Source: Cytophagales bacterium (GTDB taxonomy: Bacteria > Bacteroidota > Bacteroidia > Cytophagales > Cyclobacteriaceae). Taken from it: a stretch of DNA of 5,427 nucleotides. Numbering within the stretch: position 1 is the first letter of the stretch; each line of letters starts with the position of its first letter. The notes under the pieces are model-generated. The model saw nothing but the letters and a program-made list of their open reading frames with translations. It was not told the origin of the DNA and did no database searches. Shown here piece after piece: positions 1-5,065 of the stretch. Where the stretch lies: the NCBI GenBank assembly GCA_003537495.1, contig DPSB01000063.1, forward strand, positions 1-5,427, in the 5' to 3' direction. The translations under genes and the position numbers were made by a program.

Positions 1-276
1 AAGCAGGATTGTAAAGGCACTGGCCAGCACACTCATAAAGTTTATCCAGGAGGCAACTTTGGTAACATCGCCCAAAGCGAGAAACGAGAAAAAACGACCC
101 ATCAGTAAGAATAAGGGCGCACCGGGTGGGTGGGGTACCTGAAGCTTATACGAAACGGCAATAAACTCCCCGCAATCCCAATAACTGGCGGTTTCTTCCA
201 TGGTTAGCCAGTAGGTAAGCAAGGCTACGCCAAACACAAACCAACCCGTAATGTTATTTGCCTTCTGAAAATTCAT
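1..276 (-). CDS. DUF2723 / GT117 family membrane glycosyltransferase, N-terminal part (runs off left edge)
   Basis: Only the first 92 codons are present; family members in Bacteroidota are usually around a thousand residues. The ATG at 276-274 is followed by a hydrophobic segment at about residues 9-25. Then comes a strongly conserved block with EETASYWDCGEF at 27-38 and PHPPGAPLF at 48-56, and a second hydrophobic stretch begins near 77. The acidic residues after the first span and the HPPG motif are hallmarks of DUF2723. The family includes human TMEM260, an O-mannosyltransferase placed in CAZy family GT117, so the bacterial protein is inferred to be a GT-C-type enzyme that uses a lipid-linked sugar on the outer face of the cytoplasmic membrane, perhaps for protein O-glycosylation. 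The acceptor cannot be told from this fragment. The gene lies downstream of the 470-1102 gene on the same strand, separated by 193 bp carrying the heptamer array. Family assignment is firm; substrate is inference. Confidence 0.9.
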   Translation of the reverse strand, partial: MNFQKANNITGWFVFGVALLTYWLTMEETASYWDCGEFIAVSYKLQVPHPPGAPLFLLMGRFFSFLALGDVTKVASWINFMSVLASAFTILL

Positions 277-307
277 ATCTCTAAGGTTCTATTGGAAATT
301 GAAAGGG

Positions 308-315
308 CGAAAATA
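308..315 (-). promoter_or_regulatory. Candidate -7 promoter element for the DUF2723 gene
   Basis: On the minus strand this reads TATTTTCG, one mismatch from the Bacteroidota -7 consensus TAnnTTTG. Transcription starting a few bases downstream would give an untranslated leader of about 25 nt before the ATG at 276. The -33 region would fall inside the heptamer array, and no clear TTTG is seen there. Prediction by motif only. Confidence 0.35.
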
Positions 316-321
316 CTAATA

Positions 322-467
322 ATTAGGTATCGGGCATTAGGTAATTAGGTATTCGGCATCAGGAAATCAGGCATCAGGAGTTTGTATCTGGCATTGGGAA
401 ATCTGGTATCAAATAAACAATTACATTCTTACCTGGTATGTAATTCCCCCAATGCCTAATACCCGAT
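322..467. repeat. Degenerate heptamer array (ATYNGGY), direct then inverted
   Basis: This non-coding stretch is built from 7-bp units close to ATYNGGY. Direct copies begin at 322 (ATTAGGT), 329 (ATCGGGC), 336 (ATTAGGT), 344 (ATTAGGT), 351 (ATTCGGC), 358 (ATCAGGA), 366 (ATCAGGC), 373 (ATCAGGA), 386 (ATCTGGC), 393 (ATTGGGA) and 401 (ATCTGGT), with a more diverged copy at 431 (ACCTGGT). An extra base after every third unit gives a 22-bp super-period over 322-365 that decays afterwards. Three copies at 447-467 are inverted (ATTGGGG, ATTAGGC and ATCGGGT on the minus strand). The inverted block matches the direct block: 329-341 pairs with 455-467 with one mismatch, and 390-398 pairs perfectly with 448-456. 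The array ends 2 bp beyond the stop codon of the 470-1102 gene. Its function is unknown; it could be a selfish palindromic repeat, a 3'-end RNA structure or slippage-derived sequence. Confidence 0.8.
419..445 (-). terminator. Possible 3' hairpin after the 470-1102 gene
   Basis: AATTACAT at 419-426 and ATGTAATT at 438-445 form a perfect 8-bp inverted repeat around an 11-nt loop, 25 bp past the stop codon at 470. A hairpin in the minus-strand transcript could protect the 3' end or weaken read-through into the DUF2723 gene. The stem is only A/T-rich and there is no clear U-run after it, so it is a poor classical intrinsic terminator. Confidence 0.25.
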
Positions 468-469
468 GA

Positions 470-1102
470 CTACTTATACACAATGATGTAAAACACCAGC
501 CATAAAGCAAAAATCAAAATGTACGATGTGGAAACGATCCACCAGGCTGATTGTTTCTGGCGTCTGGCAAAATGATGCACCCCGTTAACCAGAATAAACA
601 CATACCCAACTTCGAATACACTTAAGGAGCGTAACGGATAAGCATACCGTTTATCAATCGTTTCGTAATCGGCAAATTGCATCAGCGAAAGCGGGTAGAA
701 TGCTTTTACTTCGGCCCAACTGGGGTCAGTATCTACAAACATAAACCAGCCTATTTTGATCAGCTCGGCCAAAAGAAAAATAAACTCGGCCGCCATTACC
801 ACACTCCAGCATTGGGTAAAGGTAATGCGGAAGCCAAACGTAAAACAGCCAACCCAAATGACAAACCCGATTACCGTGAACTTCCACAAATACACCAGCG
901 GTATAGAAAAAAACTGTAATGCGCTGATGGCCCGCAGAACCATGCCTTCGGGGCGATCTTGCAGAAACTCAAACGCAGCTGTTTCGTTTTCTATAAAATC
1001 TTTCTTTACATATAATAACAGAACTGAAAGCAGGCAGAGCGTGATAAACGTCAGTTTTTTATCGGAGGTAAAGAGCGAAAATTGCGATTCTGTTTCAGAC
1101 AT
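470..1102 (-). CDS. Unidentified integral membrane protein, about five spans
   Basis: I do not recognise a named family for this complete 210-residue protein. Hydrophobic segments lie near residues 17-32, 63-90, 96-122, 161-178 and 186-208, predicting about five membrane spans in the cytoplasmic membrane after a polar N-terminus (MSETESQF). The longest polar stretches are about 33-60, which is mostly acidic, and 123-160, which includes FYPLSLMQFADYETIDKRY (135-153). Five spans and a PLSL motif recall Yip1-like proteins, but that is a weak resemblance. No catalytic motif is visible. The ATG at 1102-1100 is chosen because a -7-like box lies 7 bp upstream and the N-terminus is a plausible cytoplasmic tail. 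The gene is divergent from the TPR gene. It could be cotranscribed with the downstream DUF2723 gene, although that one has its own promoter candidate. The stop codon is TAG at 472-470. Confidence 0.8.
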   Translation of the reverse strand: MSETESQFSLFTSDKKLTFITLCLLSVLLLYVKKDFIENETAAFEFLQDRPEGMVLRAISALQFFSIPLVYLWKFTVIGFVIWVGCFTFGFRITFTQCWSVVMAAEFIFLLAELIKIGWFMFVDTDPSWAEVKAFYPLSLMQFADYETIDKRYAYPLRSLSVFEVGYVFILVNGVHHFARRQKQSAWWIVSTSYILIFALWLVFYIIVYK

Positions 1103-1109
1103 AAGGATG

Positions 1110-1117
1110 CGAAAGTA
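1110..1117 (-). promoter_or_regulatory. Candidate -7 promoter element for the 470-1102 gene
   Basis: The minus strand reads TACTTTCG, one mismatch from TAnnTTTG and the same TTCG variant as in front of the DUF2723 gene. It ends 7 bp before the ATG at 1102, so the mRNA would be leaderless or nearly so. The -33 region would overlap the first codons of the divergent TPR gene. No exact TTTG is seen at the right spacing. Confidence 0.4.
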
Positions 1118-1143
1118 AAGATTTTGTTTATTTGAAATTGAAA

Positions 1144-2361
1144 ATGCAGGCTCAGAATTTTTTGATACGATTGCTGGCGCTGATAGTTGTGGCCTGTGCG
1201 GGGTTTTGTTTCCCGGCCACGGGGCAACCCACTTCTGTAAAGAAAGACACCACCATTATTTTAATCTCGGATATTACCATGCAGATTGAAATAAACCAGG
1301 CGCTAAGCGATTTGTATAATTTCAAATTTGAGAAGGCCGAGCAGCAGTTTAGATGGTTTAAACTAAAGTACAAGTGGCACCCGCTGCCCTATTTTTTGTT
1401 GGGCCTTAGCGAGTGGTGGAAGATTATGCCCAACACCAAAGCCACTATGTACGATGATAAGTTTATGGCTTACATGGACAGCACCATTATGATTGCCGAA
1501 AACCTGTATAAGAAACATCCTGAATATAAAATTGAATCGGCTTTTTTTTTGGCTGCCGCACATGGGTTTAAGGGTCGGTTGTATTCCGATGAAGAACGCA
1601 AGAGTTGGCGCAAGGCTGCCGTGGAGGGCAAGTCGGCACTTAATTACATGGAGGTTTGCCGCGAGATGGATCATCTTAGTCCGGAGTTATTATTTGGCGA
1701 TGCGCTGTATAATTACTTTTCCGTGTGGGTGCCCGAAAATTATCCAGCATTAAAACCGTTGCTTTGGTTTTTCCGCAAAGGCGATAAAAAACTGGGTCTG
1801 CAACAATTGCGCGAAGTATCATACAATGCATTCTATACACGCACCGAAGCCATGGTTTGGCTGATGCGTATTTCCAATAGTTACGAGAACGATCAGGTGC
1901 GGGCATTTCAGATTGCCGAGTATCTCTACACCACCTATCCCGATAATCCGTATTTCCATCGTTACTATGCACGCATGTTATATGCCCGTGGGCAATACAT
2001 TTTGTTAGAGAAGCATGCCAAACAAATTCTGGAACGGATTGATAGTGCGCAATTAGGGTATGAAGCTACCAGTGGGCGCTATGCTGCATTTTTTCTGGGT
2101 CAGATGTATGAGTTTCAGCGGAAGCTGGATGAATCGAAAAAATATTATGAGTTGGCTGTAAAGTTTGCCGAAGAGGTGGGTGCTACCGAGTCGGGGTATT
2201 ATTTGTTTTCGTTGATTGCGCTGGGCGAGATAAACGAAAAGCAAGGCAACAAAGCCGAAGCAAAACGCTACTTCAAAGAAGTAAAGAAACGATCGGGCCG
2301 CAAAGACGAAGCGTATAAAGACGCCAAGAAGCGACTTAAAAACATGGAGAAGGACGATTGA
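1144..2361 (+). CDS. Exported tetratricopeptide-repeat (TPR) protein
   Basis: A 405-residue protein with an N-terminal signal peptide: Arg9, a hydrophobic core at about 10-23, then FPATG with Q28 next. Signal peptidase I cleavage after ATG would leave Gln first, as is common for Bacteroidota exported proteins. A VVAC sequence at 15-18 resembles a lipobox but comes early. The body is helical. It opens with a TPR-like helix pair (LYNFKFEKAEQQF, about 57-69) and carries clear TPR repeats near the C-terminus, at about 310-345 (AAFFLGQMYEFQRKLDESKK) and 355-385 (ALGEINEKQGNKAEAKRYF). The basic tail is Lys-rich. The middle region, including GDALYNYFSVWVPENYP (185-201) and GDKKLGL, recalls the helical-repeat layout of TTC39/Iml2-type proteins, but this is weak. 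It is inferred to be a periplasmic or outer-membrane-associated scaffold with no known partner. An in-frame TTG at 1132 would add four residues with two Lys. The 2398 gene follows after 36 bp. Confidence 0.88.
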   Translation: MQAQNFLIRLLALIVVACAGFCFPATGQPTSVKKDTTIILISDITMQIEINQALSDLYNFKFEKAEQQFRWFKLKYKWHPLPYFLLGLSEWWKIMPNTKATMYDDKFMAYMDSTIMIAENLYKKHPEYKIESAFFLAAAHGFKGRLYSDEERKSWRKAAVEGKSALNYMEVCREMDHLSPELLFGDALYNYFSVWVPENYPALKPLLWFFRKGDKKLGLQQLREVSYNAFYTRTEAMVWLMRISNSYENDQVRAFQIAEYLYTTYPDNPYFHRYYARMLYARGQYILLEKHAKQILERIDSAQLGYEATSGRYAAFFLGQMYEFQRKLDESKKYYELAVKFAEEVGATESGYYLFSLIALGEINEKQGNKAEAKRYFKEVKKRSGRKDEAYKDAKKRLKNMEKDD

Positions 2362-2368
2362 GTTTATG

Positions 2369-2376
2369 TACCTTTA
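2369..2376 (+). promoter_or_regulatory. Candidate -7 promoter element for the 2398-3726 gene
   Basis: TACCTTTA matches TAnnTTTG except for the last base, in the context TTTATGTACC typical of Bacteroidota promoters. It lies 21 bp before the GTG start, giving a leader of about 17 nt. No good -33 TTTG is seen in the end of the TPR gene. Read-through from the TPR gene is equally possible. Confidence 0.4.
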
Positions 2377-2397
2377 GGGATTGAACAACCTTGTTAA

Positions 2398-3726
2398 GTG
2401 GAGTTACGCGATCTTATAGTTACACCGCTGTTGCTGATAGTGGTTTATGTGGGGATATATACTGTGCGCCCTTACCTAACCGATGCTGTAACCAGAAAGT
2501 ACTTTGTTCCGGCCATTACATTTAAAATATTGGGAGCTATTGCTCTCGGGCTAATCTACCAGTTTTATTATGATGGCGGTGATACGTATAGCTACCACAC
2601 ACATGGCAGCCGACAAATCTGGGAGGCTTTTATGGACTCGCCCATGCGAGGCCTAAAACTATTGTGGGGTAATGATAGTCATGTTAATGTGTACCAATAT
2701 TCATCTCGTATTTATTTTTTTAATGATGATCAGAGTTATTTCTTAATTCGCATTGCAGCGTTGTTCGATCTGCTAACTTTCTCTTCATATTCGGCAACCG
2801 CAGTTTTTTTTGCGTTACTATCGTTTACTGGTATGTGGATGTTTTTTATAACATTCTATTCGCGCTACCCACATTTACACCGCGGGTTAGCTATAACCGC
2901 TTTCTTTTTACCGTCTGTTTTTTTTTGGGGCTCAGGAATTTTAAAAGATACGTTAACCATTGCCGGCCTTGGCGCAGCTACATATTGTTTTCATGGGCTT
3001 TTTATAACGCGTAAAATCTCTATCCGTTACATAGTCGGCCTCATATTGTCAATAGTAATCATCTTTAGTATCAAGAAATTTATTCTGCAAGCATTTTTGC
3101 CGGCTTTGTTAGTTTGGGTGGTTGCGCACAATTTTTCGGCTATAAAATCGGTTGCTACAAAGGTTATTCTGGTGCCAGTGGCCGGGTTGCTGGTTGTATA
3201 TGGGGCTTATTACATGGTAGTAAAAGTTGGTGAAGATGACGAACGGTATGCGGTGAGTAAATTAGCTAAGACAGCAAAAGTTACTGCGTATGATATTCGA
3301 TACTGGAGTGGCCGGGGCGCAGGCTCCGGGTATACGCTGGGTGAATTGGATGGCACTTTCACTTCTATGATCAGGCTTGCTCCACAAGCAATCAATGTAT
3401 CGTTGTTCAGACCTTACTTGTGGGAAGTAAAAAACCCGTTGATGTTGATTTCTGCATTAGAGAGTTTTTTGTTTTTAATTTTTACGGGGTATGTACTTTA
3501 TACAGTGCGGGGTAAACTCAGATTAGCGTTTGGTAACCCCGATGTAATTTTTGGACTGGTGTTCGCGCTATCTTTTGCATTTGCCGTGGGTGTATCCACG
3601 TTTAACTTTGGCACTTTGGTGCGCTACAAAATTCCGTTACTGCCGTTTTATCTTATGGCCTTGGTGGTGATGCTAAACTATCGGAATAAACCTACAAAGG
3701 TGGATGTATTAGCGAGCACCGAGTAA
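2398..3726 (+). CDS. Multi-spanning membrane protein, GGDT family, probably envelope-glycan related
   Basis: The 442-residue protein starts with GTG at 2398; an in-frame TAA lies directly before it, so no earlier start exists, and DLIVTPLLLI right after the start fits a first membrane span. About 11 hydrophobic segments lie near 6-24, 39-57, 114-128, 132-153, 163-180, 184-203, 208-224, 229-245, 254-275, 349-370 and 381-425 (probably two). A polar loop spans about 276-345. Conserved-looking motifs are YYDGGDTYSYH (57-67), LPSVFFWGSGILKDTL (171-186), FRPYLWEVKNP (337-347) and RYKIPLLPFY (409-418). I recognise this as a recurring Bacteroidota family of unknown function. The acidic motif after an early span, the LPS..FW..G..KD segment and the late R..P..P segment resemble GT-C-type or polysaccharide-polymerising enzymes; that is inference. 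The last 49 bp overlap the 3' end of the converging glycosyltransferase. Confidence 0.85.
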   Translation: MELRDLIVTPLLLIVVYVGIYTVRPYLTDAVTRKYFVPAITFKILGAIALGLIYQFYYDGGDTYSYHTHGSRQIWEAFMDSPMRGLKLLWGNDSHVNVYQYSSRIYFFNDDQSYFLIRIAALFDLLTFSSYSATAVFFALLSFTGMWMFFITFYSRYPHLHRGLAITAFFLPSVFFWGSGILKDTLTIAGLGAATYCFHGLFITRKISIRYIVGLILSIVIIFSIKKFILQAFLPALLVWVVAHNFSAIKSVATKVILVPVAGLLVVYGAYYMVVKVGEDDERYAVSKLAKTAKVTAYDIRYWSGRGAGSGYTLGELDGTFTSMIRLAPQAINVSLFRPYLWEVKNPLMLISALESFLFLIFTGYVLYTVRGKLRLAFGNPDVIFGLVFALSFAFAVGVSTFNFGTLVRYKIPLLPFYLMALVVMLNYRNKPTKVDVLASTE

Positions 3727-4259
3727 TGCTGCTCTACTATTGTGCGGCCTTGCTGGCCCATTCGGTTTTGTAATTCAACATCTGAAATTAATGTACGTAA
3801 TCCACTAAGCCATTCTGCATCCGTAGAACATACAAACCCTGTAATGCCATGATTTACAATGGTAGTGTTTACACCTACCGGTGAAACCACAGCAGGAATT
3901 CCCAATGCTAAATACTGAAGTGCCTTAAATCCGCACTTGCCTTTTGCCCAGGCATCGTCTGTAAGCGGCATCAGCCCGATGTCAATCTGTATCAGATCTT
4001 CTATTTCGGTTTCTTTGTTCCAGGCCACAAACTCTACAAATTTTAGATTTAACTGTGGAGGCTTATCTGCAATTACCCGCAAGGTGAGGTTTGGGAACTC
4101 GTTTTGCAGTTGCTCAAACACGGGTATTAATTCGTTCAGGTATTTAAGGGTAGAGTGCGAGCCCGTCCAACCTAAGCGAATTCCATGCTTGGCCTGGATT
4201 GAATAAAGTTTGGGATTATGCAAGGTTTCGGTATCAATAGTAGTGGGGTTATACACCAC
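3678..4259 (-). CDS. Glycosyltransferase C-terminal (donor-binding) domain fragment
   Basis: The frame resumes right after the TAA. The first possible starts are tandem GTG codons at 4259 and 4256, only one codon beyond the stop, so reinitiation could give a product of about 193 residues. It begins VYNPTTID, then RLGWTGSHSTLKYL (28-41), the second Rossmann domain, DIGLMPL (93-99) and GKCGFKALQYLALGIPAVV (107-125), and ends with helices around EQHYSVLANTSTF. The last of these segments holds the nucleotide-sugar site; the classical E-x7-E pair of GT4 is replaced by Cys/Phe and Gln, as in other GKCGFK-type members. No Shine-Dalgarno sequence precedes the GTGs. The 3' end overlaps the converging 2398-3726 gene by 49 bp. 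Confidence 0.55.
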   Translation of the reverse strand: MVYNPTTIDTETLHNPKLYSIQAKHGIRLGWTGSHSTLKYLNELIPVFEQLQNEFPNLTLRVIADKPPQLNLKFVEFVAWNKETEIEDLIQIDIGLMPLTDDAWAKGKCGFKALQYLALGIPAVVSPVGVNTTIVNHGITGFVCSTDAEWLSGLRTLISDVELQNRMGQQGRTIVEQHYSVLANTSTFVGLFR

Positions 4260-4262
4260 TTG

Positions 4263-4763
4263 TTAACACCAGTCCTTAGCATATTCGCACAGGTAATGAT
4301 TGCCGGCACTTACTTTGTAACTCCAACGGCATATGTGTTTTACTTTTCCATGCCATTTTAAAAATCCTGCTACATTATTTACTTCGCTGATGTTGGGCAG
4401 CCAGATGGCATCATCAAAATCATAAATAATTTTTTTGCGAAAAACTTTTGCGATAATCCATTCCAGGACGGGTGGCCCTAATGGGGCAGCCTCCCGATGG
4501 ATAAAAACCCAATGGTATGCTGGTAACGTAAAAAGCTGAGCCCACCGTAACAGAAATCCACGCACAATGGTAATCAACTTGATAAAATAGTTGCCGGGCT
4601 GGTACAACATCCGCCATCCGGCAACAGACAGAAACGGAGAAACTTTAACCTGAAAGCCTGCGGCCTGAAGTATTCCAAAATATTGTTCAAACCTGAAACG
4701 TTGCGAGGGCGAGTGCGCTATAGGGTATGGACAAAGAAAAAGTACTTTAGAATTATAATTCAT
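4263..4763 (-). CDS. Glycosyltransferase N-terminal (acceptor) domain fragment
   Basis: This 166-residue product ends at the premature TAA. It starts with the first Rossmann strand KVLFLCPYP (6-14). PSQRFRFEQY (19-28), HREAAPLGPPVLE (89-101), YDFDDAIW (114-121) and SAGNHYL (152-158) follow. These motifs typify a Bacteroidota-rich GT4 subfamily in which the N-terminal domain binds the acceptor. The hydrophobic and basic stretch at about 58-80 may help it sit on the membrane. Alone it lacks the whole donor-binding domain and the last N-domain strand, so it should be inactive unless paired with the downstream half. Confidence 0.6.
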   Translation of the reverse strand: MNYNSKVLFLCPYPIAHSPSQRFRFEQYFGILQAAGFQVKVSPFLSVAGWRMLYQPGNYFIKLITIVRGFLLRWAQLFTLPAYHWVFIHREAAPLGPPVLEWIIAKVFRKKIIYDFDDAIWLPNISEVNNVAGFLKWHGKVKHICRWSYKVSAGNHYLCEYAKDWC

Positions 4764-4792
4764 CTCGAGACCGCGTGACCGTGTTCTTAACT

Positions 4793-4800
4793 CAAAGGTA
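4793..4800 (-). promoter_or_regulatory. Promoter -7 element for the glycosyltransferase
   Basis: The minus strand reads TACCTTTG, an exact TAnnTTTG match. A partial -33 match (TTTA, 4822-4825) sits 21 bp upstream. Transcription would start near 4788, about 24 nt before the ATG at 4763. This argues against the in-frame ATG at 4805, which would lie upstream of the transcript. Confidence 0.5.
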
Positions 4801-5011
4801 AGCATCCTAAAGAGAGTAACATAAAGGGTTTCATTACTTAGAACTGAGTTATTCGAAATGTCAGCCAGAGCCTAAAATTAGCTTCGCAGTTTTAAAAGAC
4901 ATAGCAATGTTGCCTGCCACTAAAAACAGAAATGCACACCCGGTATATTAACAAGTTTTTAGGTACCCAGTAAGAGATGATTCCCCTTACCAGAGATCTT
5001 AAAAAGATGCA

Positions 5012-5019
5012 TACATTTG
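5012..5019 (+). promoter_or_regulatory. Candidate -7 promoter element for the methyltransferase
   Basis: TACATTTG is an exact TAnnTTTG match. A transcript starting a few bases later would have a leader of about 41 nt before the ATG at 5066. No clear TTTG is present in the expected -33 region around 4988-4995. Confidence 0.4.
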
Positions 5020-5065
5020 GAATGTTTATTAAGTATGGACTAAAGCAACAATAAGTCACTAAGAA

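Larger units (their letters stand above)
3678..4763 (-). pseudogene. GT4-type glycosyltransferase interrupted by one in-frame TAA
   Basis: Reading the minus strand from ATG 4763 gives one continuous frame of 361 codons to TAG at 3680-3678, broken only by TAA at codon 167 (4265-4263). Both sides fit a single GT-B glycosyltransferase of ordinary length, with nothing missing: the N-terminal acceptor domain, then the linker strand VVYNPTTID, then the donor domain. A single substitution, for example in a CAA, GAA or AAA codon, would create the stop. Intact relatives would transfer a sugar from a nucleotide-activated donor to a lipid-linked glycan on the cytoplasmic side of the inner membrane. The start at 4763 fits the family (MNYNSKVLFLCPYP) and the promoter box at 4793-4800, which would place the ATG at 4805 upstream of the transcript. 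Downstream codons look undecayed, so the change is recent, is a read error, or is tolerated as a split enzyme. Confidence 0.75.
4764..5065. other. Divergent intergenic spacer, 302 bp
   Basis: This A/T-rich spacer lies between the minus-strand glycosyltransferase and the plus-strand methyltransferase. It carries one exact TAnnTTTG box facing each way, at 4793-4800 (minus) and 5012-5019 (plus). I found no credible small ORF, tRNA, strong hairpin or tandem repeat in the 210 bp between them. Confidence 0.6.

Noticed and set aside
322..467. CRISPR array or simple microsatellite
   Set aside because: Units are only 7 bp, degenerate and contiguous without unique spacers, and the array switches orientation. 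No cas genes are present.
677..1118. Plus-strand open frames opposite the 470-1102 gene
   Set aside because: They are basic, low-hydrophobicity shadows of a coherent membrane protein on the minus strand and show no domain features.
1132..1143. TTG at 1132 as the TPR gene start
   Set aside because: ATG at 1144 is four codons later and still leaves a signal peptide. The TTG start would add two lysines to the n-region, so it is not excluded, but it has no supporting ribosome site.
1186..1197. Lipobox (VVAC) making the TPR protein a lipoprotein
   Set aside because: The hydrophobic core before the Cys is very short and hydrophobic sequence continues past it to an ATG-Gln signal peptidase I site. 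Lipidation is possible but less likely.
3937..4206. Plus-strand open frame opposite the glycosyltransferase
   Set aside because: It lies wholly antisense to the conserved donor-binding domain and has no recognisable motif or promoter.
4263..4265. Recoded stop (selenocysteine or pyrrolysine) in the glycosyltransferase
   Set aside because: The stop is TAA, which is not used for those recodings, and no downstream recoding element is evident.
4764..4805. ATG at 4805 as the glycosyltransferase start
   Set aside because: It lies upstream of the exact TACCTTTG box at 4793-4800. The added residues are polar and Arg-rich, and the family normally begins just before the KVLFLCPYP strand.
4806..5011. 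Small gene or structured RNA in the divergent spacer
   Set aside because: No frame of useful length with a plausible start and no strong inverted repeats were found by eye.
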